A DNA stretch of 31,745 bases from Candolleomyces eurysporus (GCA_027579435.1 JANBPK010001563.1:1-31745); one strand, 5' to 3'. Positions 21,248-31,010 are shown, counted from the stretch's first letter. Made by a program: numbers and translations. The notes: generated by a model not told the origin, from the letters alone.

Positions 21248-21897
21248 ATGATCCCTTGTTGTGGTCTGTGCTTTCTCTCCTTCTTATATACTCCTGCATA
21301 TCTGTTGCCCTGCGGGCATTGCTACTGCCAAGGATGCTTCGAGTTTTCCACCAAGTACCATTTCCCTTGTTGGTATCGGTGCGATGATGCCTTGGCGATA
21401 TCAATCGATGAGGTGAAGCGCCTCTCCTTCAAGTTTAGTACTACAAGAAAGGAAGAAGATAAGACGGCGGTCATTGCGTGAGCTTCCCGTTAGTTGACAC
21501 TGTCATATTTGCTAACGATCCTGTCAGGTATCAACAGGCCACTTGTCGAGATCGAGATGTTATGAACATTATTGTTGATCGGGATCAGCCTGGGCTGGAC
21601 AGTGAACTGGGAAGGACGAGCGAATTAATGGGAACCAAAGCATCTTTCCTTGAGACCATGGAAGATTTGATGATGCACTATGAATCGGTTGTCCTCGAGC
21701 TGCAGGCAGCCAATACCCATCTCACAGAAATGGTTGCAAGGCATGAGAGCCTTGAGGCCGCGCATCGAGATGCATCCCAACAGGTCCGATTCTGTTTTCT
21801 GTCTTTTCCGTGTATACTGATCCTGGACCAGCTCGACAATGCTAGACGTCTGCTCTACAACCGTATCCTTCAGAGGAGCACATTGATGCAAGTTTGA
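21248..21897 (+). CDS. RING-finger/coiled-coil protein C (putative E3 ubiquitin ligase)
   Basis: Three exons (21248-21477, 21528-21783, 21832-21897) give 183 residues in phase (introns in phases 2 and 0). The RING has C5, C8, C22, H24, C27, C30, C41 and C45; the core is LPCGHCYCQGC. Its final spacing, C-x10-C-x3-C, is the same as in RING protein A. The coiled coil lies in exon 2 (SFLETMEDLMMHYESVVLEL, VARHESLEAAHRDASQQ), and exon 2 is 256 nt, exactly as in gene A. The basic C-terminal tail of A is absent, since the protein ends RSTLMQV. I chose ATG at 21248 because it sits at the start of the RING, as in gene A. The stop lies only 38 nt from the stop of the convergent F-box-like gene 2, so the transcripts probably overlap. 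Confidence 0.82.
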
Positions 21898-21935
21898 TGT
21901 TGGCAAACCATTGTATGATACTACATTTGTTAAAT

Positions 21936-23603
21936 TTAAATATGATACCTCTCAACCCAATCCACAACCACGTCTTCTGGAAATTGAGCAGATATTTCAG
22001 CTATCATGAGCCTGACTCCTTCCGATGCAGCATGCCCCATGTCATGAACGAGAGCGGGAGATATTGAGAACCTAACTGTTTTGATTGGATCCCCACGACA
22101 GCGCCTAAAATTTAGAAAGTCGGTGAGACCACGGCTAACAACCTGTTCAATTCCTTGATCAAGCTCAACGCCAATGTGCTCCACAGCGGGTAGAACAATT
22201 TTCTGGAAAGCGGTACGAAGGAAATTTTCATCGCCCCACGCAATTGGGGCTGCAAAAACCGCAGCTTTAACGCAGGGCATGGTCGAGAGAAGGCGGCGGA
22301 GCGCAACATTCGCAGGGGATTCGTGGTGATTCAGAGCAAGGTGCAACTTCAGTACACCCCCGAGCCTGTTGGAAAGGATGCGGGAAAGGGAGTTCCAAAG
22401 AGAATACGCCAACAGACCATTAACCGAGAACGAGCCTGCGCCGAAACATGCAAGGGTAAGGTTGAGTGCCTGAACACAGAATTGGATCGGTTTTGGGACT
22501 ACTAATTCAACATGGAGGAGTTCGAACTTGAGGGCAATAGTTCGGCCGCGCATACTGATTAACTCCATGGCAGGACTGTCCTGGTGCACTTTTAAGCGGC
22601 ATTCCACAAAGGCCTCATGCCGCGGCACGAACATGCACGCGCTATAGGTGGCCACTGAAACATCTTCCATGCATAGGGGATGGTTGGGGAAAAGGATGGT
22701 AATGTTGCAGTCGCATTGTGGGGGAAGACAGAAAGCTTTCGCCAACTGTTTGCAAAGCGTTGGCGATCCAACAATGGTGAGGGAACGTAGGGATGGGAAA
22801 GAGACCTTGGACAGCTCAGAGGCGTCCGCCCCGTCTAGCACTGGGATCATGCAGTTGGAGAGGATCAAGGCTGTGAGACAGCGAAGCTGGCTGGTCCAAA
22901 GGACACAATCATAAACGGAGGGGAAAGTTAAGCGATGGCCAATGGCAACGGTTTCACCTCCAAGATATCGCGTGCTTAGGCGGGAGAGTCGTTGAGGGGG
23001 CCGATTCATGGGTAGAAGATAGCAATTAAGAAGGTCGAGCGTCTCAAGGAAAGGGGCATAATTACTGAAGAGGTCGGCTTGGGCTTCATTAAGACAAACA
23101 TGGCGATCACCATGAAATCTGACAACACAGTGATGGAGATTGGGAGCTTGCGTAGCAAGTAGGGATCTGGCAAAGGTTCCATCGTGCCCCTCAGCGACTT
23201 CGAGGTGGAGGGATGCAACTCGGAAGAACTGGTTGAGAACGGCCTGCAAGACTTGATTGTTTGGGAGGGTATCATCTTCTATAAAAGCCAAAGAGATCGT
23301 GTAGGGGAGAGATCGGTGGAGAATGGCCTGAAGAAAACCACTGTCGATGCCGTTCAGGAAGGCAACCTGGGCCCATAGGGTTGGGTCGTTTAAGACAACG
23401 TCACGCAAACGTGAGTTTACATGACTGATGTTGACGAGATCGAACGCCTGGTTCCGGTTTGAAGAGTGCATTTCTAGGGGATCAACAGCGACCACTTCGC
23501 TGAGGATGGACCGGAGAAGCTCAGTTGGGAAGATAGATATTGAATCCTGCTTCGGGTTAGCCGTGGTCAACGAGAATTGGTTCTTACAAAGACTCACAGC
23601 CAT
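21936..23603 (-). CDS. F-box-like protein 2, paralogue of F-box-like protein 1
   Basis: A single open frame of 555 residues carries an F-box-like motif at about residues 24-75 (IFPTELLRSILSEVV, LVNISHVNSRLRD, NDPTLWAQV) and a leucine-rich remainder that aligns with F-box-like protein 1 along its length (for example EVAEGHDGT against EVDEGYEGT, and CKQLAKAFCLPPQC against CKQLAEVFRIPSEC). A possible 51-nt intron (GTGAGT to GCAG) follows the second codon. Because 51 is a multiple of three, both spliced and retained forms keep the frame, giving 538 or 555 residues. The role as an SCF adaptor is inferred from the family. It is tail-to-tail with RING gene C. Confidence 0.75.
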   Translation of the reverse strand: MAVSLCKNQFSLTTANPKQDSISIFPTELLRSILSEVVAVDPLEMHSSNRNQAFDLVNISHVNSRLRDVVLNDPTLWAQVAFLNGIDSGFLQAILHRSLPYTISLAFIEDDTLPNNQVLQAVLNQFFRVASLHLEVAEGHDGTFARSLLATQAPNLHHCVVRFHGDRHVCLNEAQADLFSNYAPFLETLDLLNCYLLPMNRPPQRLSRLSTRYLGGETVAIGHRLTFPSVYDCVLWTSQLRCLTALILSNCMIPVLDGADASELSKVSFPSLRSLTIVGSPTLCKQLAKAFCLPPQCDCNITILFPNHPLCMEDVSVATYSACMFVPRHEAFVECRLKVHQDSPAMELISMRGRTIALKFELLHVELVVPKPIQFCVQALNLTLACFGAGSFSVNGLLAYSLWNSLSRILSNRLGGVLKLHLALNHHESPANVALRRLLSTMPCVKAAVFAAPIAWGDENFLRTAFQKIVLPAVEHIGVELDQGIEQVVSRGLTDFLNFRRCRGDPIKTVRFSISPALVHDMGHAASEGVRLMIAEISAQFPEDVVVDWVERYHI

Positions 23604-24219
23604 TTTACACTTGAATTATAGGCGCCAACTTGCTGAAGATTCGGCAACAGGCTAAACTCGTGAGGATACGTGAGCACGGCATGAGCATGCAGGCATAAGG
23701 TACAAACTCACGAAGGGGCCACCAGAATTCCGGTAGGCAAACGCGGAGAGGTCAAGAGGTAGGAAAGACACCATCCTTTGACTATGAAACCTTTGTACGG
23801 CTTCCGGAAATGGTACACTTTGAAATAGGGCGTGAAAGGAACGAGGAGGTTTAGCGAGTCGTATCTTCCGGAAGTAACCATTTAAGGATAGCGGAGACAT
23901 TAGTTGCAAAAAATCGGAGGGTCGGTCCCTTCGCTGGATCCCTTCGCTGGACAAGCCTCACAGAAATACCAGAGTGCCCGTTCGATTGGCACCAATGATT
24001 TCGATGACATGAAAATTCAGTCCAGGGGACAGGGCTGGGACGGGACGGCAAGTGAATGATTGATGACGAAACGAAGGGCTCAGGGCGAGCAGACCAAATT
24101 ACATACACACGGGCGCAGACCATTTTATTTATGCTTGTATAAATTGAGGGATTGTAAGCGTACGAGGTGAAAAATACATTCATTTTATATGTAGGAAAGG
24201 AGGAAAAACAAATGAGGGT
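23604..24219. other. Intergenic region upstream of F-box-like gene 2
   Basis: These 616 nt lie between the start of F-box-like gene 2 and the stop of the JmjC-like gene, both on the minus strand. A minus-strand open frame at 23652-23954 ends at a GTGAGT donor-like site and could be a leader exon, but I see no family feature. A short direct duplication, CCCTTCGCTGGA, occurs twice around 23928-23953. No other gene was found. Confidence 0.45.
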
Positions 24220-27200
24220 TCATTGCAGAACGGCGAAATGGTCATTATCGTCGGAAGTCTCGCCTTGGATATCGTCTAGGAACGAGAAGGCAAACGGTGA
24301 AGGGGTTAAATCAGGCACTGAACAAACAAAAATCAGACATTCGCTCACCTGTTACCAGTCCCGGAGATTGTCGGACATTGACTTGGAAAACCATCTCGTC
24401 TGGCCAGTCAAAGTTGTCAGCTTGCCATTCGCTAAGCTCCGCCAACTTGGTGCTCAAGTCAGTGTGGTTTATCAAACAAGCTTCCATCTTTGCTCGAAAG
24501 TTTCCTGGGTTACCACGTTGCCCGACCAAATCTCTGTAGCTCAGGAGAGCTTTCACTTGCCGCGCAAGGAACAGCATCCAGATATCTCGATGGATCTCCA
24601 AGCGTATTCCGTGCGGACTGCTAAAAATGAACTGGGCTTCTAACCAGGCCACAATTCGGCGGCAAAGCCGACGGGCTTCGACGGTACGATGGCGGTCGAA
24701 GTCAGACAAGGTGTAAAGGGCAGCGTTGCTTAGCTCGAGGACGTTGCAAAGCGACAGCAAATCGATGATGCCATCATGTTGAAAAATGTTGGGAACGTGC
24801 GGGAAGTCTGGAAAAACATACTTCAGTTCTTGTGACTGTGGTGGGAAACAAAAAAGATAACACACCAGCATGATTAGATATGTAGTTGGATTCAAAGAAG
24901 ACGAGGTGATAATAATGAACCAAACGGCGAAGGAGGGTGTGAGCCGCCGTCTGAGAGTCATTCTCGGAAGCAGTTCTTGCAACGCTGGAGATCAGAAAGC
25001 CGACACACGTTTCTCGGAGTGTTGAGGTGGAGAGAAAATGGCCTGTGTAAGTGATACTGGGTTCCGTCGATAAGAGAAGGAATGGAACGAGCGGTTTGAT
25101 AATTCTGACCAATGGTGTAAGTTCATTGGAGTATCTGAAGAAAGAATAGGCGAACCCCTTGCATCCTGCTTTCAGATGAAAGGCTTGAAACGCGAGTGTC
25201 TTCCAATCCGAGGGCAATGGGTGAACAAGTTGATCCAACAAAGCAAGGCTGAAAAAGTTGTGGGGGTTGAATGGCGCTGGTTGGCAGACGACGAGGAGCT
25301 GAGAACCACTTTTGACCTCGATATGAGTCGCAAAACCATTCAGAGAAAACCCGAAAGGCCGATACGCATCTCGGGTCCACACAGCAGCGGAGCGAATGAT
25401 CCCACTTGGCATTTCCCAGCGGCGATGGCACCAAGGGTGATCCATCGTCATGTACCAGGCATGTGCATCCGATGTTAATGCGTCAAGAAGCGACATTCCG
25501 TGAGGCGTAGGAAACCCCAGAGCAGCCAGAGTCTTGCCACCTCGCTCTATTGACTGAAGCAACTGCTTCATCGTTCCCGCCATTAACCGGCTACGATCGG
25601 GAGGGATTGAGAAATCTGTCCATTCAGGTAAGCAAAACGATCGTGAGGGTACAAAAAATATTGAATACACACCTTCAATCTGCATAGGCTTGTCGAGCAT
25701 TGTGAGGGCACGAAGATCCAGAGGCAGAGGGCGTTGCTCCAGAGCTCCAGGGACAACAATTGCACTCCTCTTGAAGATTTTCTGTGTCTCGCTTACAGGC
25801 ATCTGTTCAATCTCCATAGAGGACACGACCATGAAGAACGCATTGGTCACAGGCGACATAGAGGGAACATCACTGCCGTAGTTGCAACTCCCAACAGCTC
25901 TCCAAAGAGCCGAGAACCATTCCGCTTCCTGGGCATACTGCAAGCAGTGTGAACGACAGCTTGAGAGAAAAGTGACAGTAAACGTACGTGGAAGCTTGCG
26001 ACATGGGATACGGCAGTCTTGCTACAAAGTGTGACCGGCTCTGCATTAAAACGCTCCTTAGATGCGAATGAGATTGAAACGAGATTTAACTCGTGCGTAT
26101 TCTTGTAATTCAGAAAGACGAACATACAAAATGATCGGCTTCATCGACCGTCAAGTCGATCACAGGAGGGCCGCGCTGAGCAACTGATCAGATTGATACA
26201 CCTCCAAAATATCAATTAAGACATACCGTTTCCACCGTCAGGTCAATGGTTTCGTAAATCCTTCTCTTGCTGGTTCCGTCTTCTAATTTGGGAGCCTTCA
26301 AAGGTCGTGGTCGTGATGGCAGTCCATTCGTTTCGGAGCTTGTGGAGATCGTACGCTTACGAGCGGTCGGTTCTGCGTCTCGTTCGTCATCTTCATCAGG
26401 AACACCATTGTTTGATGACGTTGAGGGAGAGGCTGCCTCCCTCTTCTTCCCTAGTTTCTTTCGCGGAGAAGGTGTCGAGGGTGGATATATGGGAATCAAA
26501 GCGGCGCTGTCGGTAGCTTTAGCCTTCTGCTGGGCGGTGACGCTGCGGGTGGTGGGTCTGTTGGACACTGCCTCAAGAACGGTTGGAGCCAAAATCTCCT
26601 GGTTGGCGAGAGGAGAACTAGGTGCTTGCTTCTCCGGGATAGGCTTGGTAACCTGCTTTCTAACAAACCGCTTCTGCGTTGACTCTTGAAAAGACGCATC
26701 TGTAATTCGAAGATTAGCATGTAATTCCACCGAGATCAGCCAGATATTCTACCTCCACTCAGCCATTCTGAATCTGGATATCCGACGCAGGAGAGATCAA
26801 TTGCTTCAATTTCTCGGAAGGCAGCTCGAAATCGTGACGATAACGGGTGACGTCCAAGTGCAACGTCAAAGAGAGCTCGCCACAGAATGAATTCCACACG
26901 AACTAGTTGTTCTGGACGAGGGCCACCGAGACCTTGCCACATCTGAACAAAGCTAGCTCAGTACCACAACTTTGAAAGCGTTGAATACATACCTGGAGCA
27001 GAAGATGCCGATTGAGGTCTTTGTTCATGAGGCTTGAAGGGAGGAAGAGACAGACAACGGATGAGGAGAGGGCGAAGAGAAGAGGAAGCTTGAATGCATG
27101 GACAGATTTGATGGACGAAAAGAAAGCTTCCCATCTTTCATGCTGAAGTCGACTGTCCTGGCTGAGAACACGACCGGATTGAGCAGGATTCAAACGTTGG

Positions 27201-28108
27201 GAAACTCGAAATCAACTTGCCAGAGGCCCATAATCAATTCTTGGAATTCAGGCATCGTGCTGGGGAGATCTGAAACGCCCTGCTTGATGGTTAATACAGA
27301 CGAGAAATGACAAAAAGCGAGCAGACCAGTTACCTTCGTAATCAAGCTAAGATAGGCTGCGACACATTTGAAGTTCCCCATAATTTTGTGACCCTCAATT
27401 GTGTCCTTCCTTTGTACGAGGGATGCAAAGATGGTCCTTGTGGGGTTGGCTGAGAGCACGGCGTCGGAAGCGGAATCATCTCCGCAATCCCTCAGCAACC
27501 ACAGACCACGAGTGAGGAGATTGGGCCAATTAGAAGCAGACTTGAAGAACTTCACAAAATGTCAGAGATTCAGCACGCTGGTAAGGAACAGTCCACTGAC
27601 CATTTTGGGGGGGCAAAGGGACCGGGAGTCGATTAGATTGGCCACCTGGGGACAATCCGCTTTGCAAGGCAATGGCCACATCCAGGAGGCGGTATTCCAG
27701 CAGATTGGATGCTAAGGAGCTCAATCTCTCTGGAGCGAGGGTAGCGACGCGCTGGAGCCTCTCTTCAATCATAGTTTGAGGAGAAGAAAACAGGATTGAC
27801 CCCAGAGGATGCTTCAGATTGGGGTCGCAGACGGCCTTCTCAAGACGGTCGATCTTCTTGAGTAGACTCTGAGATTGGTATAGGGTGGTTTGATTGTCAG
27901 CCAAATCCACCAGCGAGCGTCGAGTACGCACCTGCAACCCTTGGCCATCGACGTCGAGCAACCCGGCCTCCCTGACCTTGTTGATGCTTTCTAGCGCAAG
28001 GAACCGTTCGTTGTACCACGGGAATGCCTTCAGCAAAGTAAAGGGGTGAAAGGAATCGGGATCTAGAGGATGAACTATCGCGCTTCCCCCAGACTCTGCC
28101 ATCTCCAT
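24220..28108 (-). CDS. Large protein with SUMO-interaction-like motifs and a degenerate JmjC-like domain
   Basis: Eleven exons: 27601-28108, 27334-27549, 26993-27279, 26753-26942, 26227-26699, 26128-26175, 25988-26056, 25673-25937, 24866-25615, 24349-24828 and 24220-24317. They give about 1,127 residues if two homopolymers are off by one (the G7 run at about 27607 and a CCC run at about 27200). The N-terminal 330 residues are helical and unknown. Residues about 430-560 are disordered and basic (SPRKKLGKKRE, a likely NLS), ending in TIDLTVE. VIDLTVDEAD follows about ten residues later; both are classic SUMO-interaction motif shapes. Exon 9 carries the JmjC-like core of an Agaricomycete family (GFATHIEVKSGSQLLVV ... 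YTGHFLSTSTLRETCVGF). The usual H-x-D before GFAT is FSLN, and the usual PNTPH is NELTPL, so iron binding looks lost. It shares a 129-nt divergent promoter with the oxidase gene. Confidence 0.7.
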
Positions 28109-28237
28109 GCAATGGTGATGATGAAAGGATGAAATGGGCGCGTGGACAGATCAAAAATGTATTACGTATAGCTCATTGATGCGCGTGGCCGCGTCTCTAC
28201 GATTCCTGCCTCTGCATACATCATTGCTCAGCGCTCA
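28109..28237. promoter_or_regulatory. Compact bidirectional promoter (JmjC-like gene / oxidase-like gene)
   Basis: Only 129 nt separate the two divergent start codons (28108 on minus, 28238 on plus). Both promoters and both leaders must fit here, so coordinate expression is likely. The sequence has no clear TATA box. It holds ATTACGTATAGCTCATTGATG at its centre (about 28161-28181, trimmed here to the core ATTACGTATAGC), and short pyrimidine-rich runs. Confidence 0.55.
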
Positions 28238-29807
28238 ATGTCGGAACCCGAGCTCGTCATCGTCTTGGGTGCAGGTGATTGTTCGTGTACTAAACAAGTG
28301 ACATCTGATAACAGTCGAGTCTAGGTATCAATGGACTCATGTGTGCATTGGAAATTCAACGTCGAAACCCGACGCAACAAGTCGACCTGATTGGTCAAGT
28401 GCTTCCTGGCGATCCTCCTCTGTTCGCCTGGTCTACTGGTTACTCGGTGAGCTATCAGCCTGACTGCAACCAATTTTTTCTGAGTCTCGATATAGCGNAT
28501 GNTTTTTTCGGCTGCTTGAAGCAGATGCCCTCGACTTTGGAAGAGAGGACGTTCGAGTATCTATTTGGTTTATCGGCATCCCCCACCATCAAGTACTTCA
28601 GCCGGTTCGAACATACCGAGTATTTTTCAATGGATACAATCGATCAAGGAAAACTTCTGGCTCTCCCAAACGTAAGGCGTGTATGTTTCAAAACAGGCAC
28701 TGTTACTTCTCTGTTCTGGCAACCGTCTAGTTCCAGGTTTTGCAACAAGATCAACTTGTTGAAGGCGCTAAACACGGATCGAAATTTACAAGCATTTCTT
28801 TAATGCCTGACCAGATAGCTACCCGCTTACTCCAGAAATTCGGATCTGGTGGTGGAAGACTGTTTAGAGGGACAGTTCGGCATCTTAACGAGCTCCTTGA
28901 AGGAGGAACGTCATCCTTCGCAAGGCTCAGCAAGCTCCACAAAGGCCCATTCAACACGCCCTCAGCGATTGTGGTATGCGTTGGCATAGGCGCCCGGACT
29001 ATTGGAGGTATTGAGGACATGTCGTTGCGTCCGATGAGGATTCAGGTCTTGAAACTGAGGGCCCCCTGGATGGTTTGCGGGAAGGCTTTCTATGACCACG
29101 ATAAGTTACCCACATTTTTTGTGATCCCTCTGGGAAATGGCGATGTGCGTGATCTCACCATCTTATTCACTCAGTATCGTTATTCCTTACTCTATCCTAG
29201 GTCCTAGTCGGCGGCGAGCCAGAGCACGATGATTGGTGAGTGGGAAGTATGTCTCGCTCTCTTCGCCCTTCATCTATTTTAGGTTTGCCAAGCCTCGTCC
29301 TCAGACAACCCGCCTCCTAGTTGAACAGGCCAGGAAACATTGTCCCGAGCTCATCCCTGCCAACTCCGGCCCCGATTTTGACCTCTTCTCTCTGCTTGTT
29401 TGGGAAGGGTGTGATATATTCGGTATACGGAGAGACGGTCCGTGCCTAGAGGTCAAGCGGAATCAAATCCCGGGCAGTACTCGAAGCATCCCAATTATAT
29501 ATAACTATGGGTGAGTTTCATAGCCTCTGGAAATTGACTTCTCACTCCATTCATTGATAGTTACGGTCCATCGGAGCTCCAAGTTTCTCAAGGAGTCGCG
29601 GAAGCCGTGGCGAACCTGGTTGATGCCGCAATTCAGCAAGAAAAGGGTCTCAACCTGGACGAGAGCCAAACACAATCAACGCCATCCCAGGAGGATCCCA
29701 CTATGACGGTCATACAACCTTCTAGTAACGAAGATGACGGAGAGGGGATGGCTGAAGTGGGAACAGGTCTTGACGATGGCACAAGCGAAGTTACTGCAGC
29801 AATTTAA
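28238..29807 (+). CDS. D-amino-acid-oxidase-like FAD-dependent oxidoreductase
   Basis: Seven exons (28238-28274, 28325-28446, 28496-28671, 28731-29144, 29201-29235, 29283-29510, 29561-29807) give about 418 residues once the two Ns at 28498 and 28502 are dropped. The N-terminus is a Rossmann dinucleotide fold: ELVIVLGAGINGLMCALE, with the G-x-G-x-x-G loop split by intron 1. Family blocks follow in order: LPGDPP, GARTIGGIEDMSLRPMRIQV, LGNGDVLVGGEPEHDDW, GIRRDGPCLEV and YNYGYGPSELQVSQG. D-amino-acid oxidases deaminate D-amino acids to 2-oxo acids with release of H2O2 and ammonia, usually in peroxisomes. Oddities: the usual NYGHGG reads NYGYGP; the substrate-binding Arg region is changed (RRDG); and an acidic Ser/Glu-rich tail (SSNEDDGEGMAEV) ends in VTAAI with no SKL-type peroxisomal signal. 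Activity is therefore uncertain. Confidence 0.8.
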
Positions 29808-30219
29808 TTGGAACGCGTGTTTGTAACAAAGGGAATAGATACAGAACTTGAGATATATAGGAGACAGTAATTATTTAGGGCTTGGAAAATCTCGAAAGAA
29901 ACCAAGACTCAAAAGAAGAAATTGAGATACAGTCAAAAGAAAATATTTCGGGTTAAGAAGATATCGAAAGGAAACAGGAGAAAGAAAAAGAATCAGAAGT
30001 TCGGGAAAACAGTCGTTAAGGGCATCGTAGTGGTCGTGGTGGTCGTAGATCATTAGAGTCGTAAGGAACGTAAAAGGTCATAGAAATCGTAAAGGGGTCA
30101 TAAGAGGTGGAGCGGTCATTTGTAGGTGGAGCGGTCAGTTGTGATCAAGAAAGGGGATAGTTGTACTCGTTGAGCTTCGGAAAAGAAAAGGGGTACGAGG
30201 AGGGTGACTGAAGGTCCGA
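29808..30219. repeat. Intergenic region with short direct repeats
   Basis: No gene is seen in these 412 nt. A 19-bp unit (AGGTGGAGCGGTCAKTTGT) is repeated head to tail at about 30104-30141. Just before it, a looser unit with CGTAA and GGTCATA occurs about three times (30058-30103). The rest is purine-rich (GAAA/AAGA). The array could be a binding-site cluster or a slipped duplication; it lies 3' to both flanking genes, so a promoter role is unlikely. Confidence 0.5.
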
Positions 30220-31010
30220 TCAAGTGCGGCGGAGGTATGGGCAATGGGGATTTTGTGACCTCATAGTATCCAGAGTCGCTGACACGAGCACGGTCGCATG
30301 GTGCATGAAGTGTATGGTGTTGCGCAAGTTGTCGAGATCAGTCTAGTCAAAGAGATTCAGATAGCTAGATGATAGACAGTAGAGATACTCACTGCGGTGA
30401 CGAAATAAAGGTTTTGAGGTCCGGCTTGAGAATGCTCGAAGTCCATAGGAACCACTGTGGAGGACCCGTCACTGCTGTCATCGCCCTCGTTGGAAGTCAC
30501 CGACATGCGATTGGATGTGGTACTGCCGCTGCCGTACTCCGAATGCCCGTCGAGCTCCATATAGAAGGGGGTCGGAGTGCGAGGGGCGGGGTGGAACGGG
30601 TTGGTGAAGGTAGGTTCAATGAAAGCCTGGTTGTAACGATAGCCGTCAGCATCAAGTTGGCTTGAAGGACTAGCAACCTATGGAGATCATCAGCTGATTC
30701 GGTGAATGTAAGCATAGTGTATGATCATACCGGCCGAGCGGACGGGACTTCAGCGGGCGCGATGAGAGTCCGTCTATCACGGTTATCATACGGGCGACTC
30801 GAAGGACCAGCAACCTGTAGGGAGATGATTAGAATCGACTCGAAAAGGTGCAGCATAGCATCAGAGAACTGAGCGTACGGGCTGATTGGTCTGGGTAGCT
30901 GGGCGACGCGTCGGAGAACCAAGGACATTGTTCGCGTTCTGGACCTGAACGCGATGCCTGTGGCCGACATGCGCTAGCTTGCGGCGACTAATAGCAGCTT
31001 TGGAAGGCAT
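30220..31010 (-). CDS. Small hypothetical protein with duplicated VA(G/S)PSS exons
   Basis: Four exons (30879-31010, 30731-30814, 30393-30677, 30220-30342) are each a multiple of three (all introns phase 0) and give 207 residues. The N-terminus is basic (MPSKAAISRRKLAHVGHRHR). Exons 2 and 3 both begin with VA(G/S)PSS, and the similarity extends back across the acceptor sites into the introns, so exon 3 or its start arose by duplication. The middle is Ser/Asp-rich (SVTSNEGDDSSDGSST). The C-terminus is a His-containing helix-like segment (NLRNTIHFMHHATVLVSATL). I do not recognise the family. It reads inward from the right inverted repeat, mirroring RING gene A at the left, and has a similar TATA-like box. 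Confidence 0.65.

Noticed and set aside
23652..23954. A minus-strand 100-residue frame as a separate gene or first exon of F-box-like gene 2.
   Set aside because: It shares nothing with F-box-like protein 1, which starts directly with the F-box-like region, and it would need an intron to join. Leader sequence is more likely.
24220..28108. TET/JBP-type oxygenase, as found with KDZ transposons of mushrooms.
   Set aside because: The conserved blocks (GFAT..., GHFLSTSTLRET) fit the Agaricomycete JmjC-like family, and no TET/JBP H-x-D core is visible.
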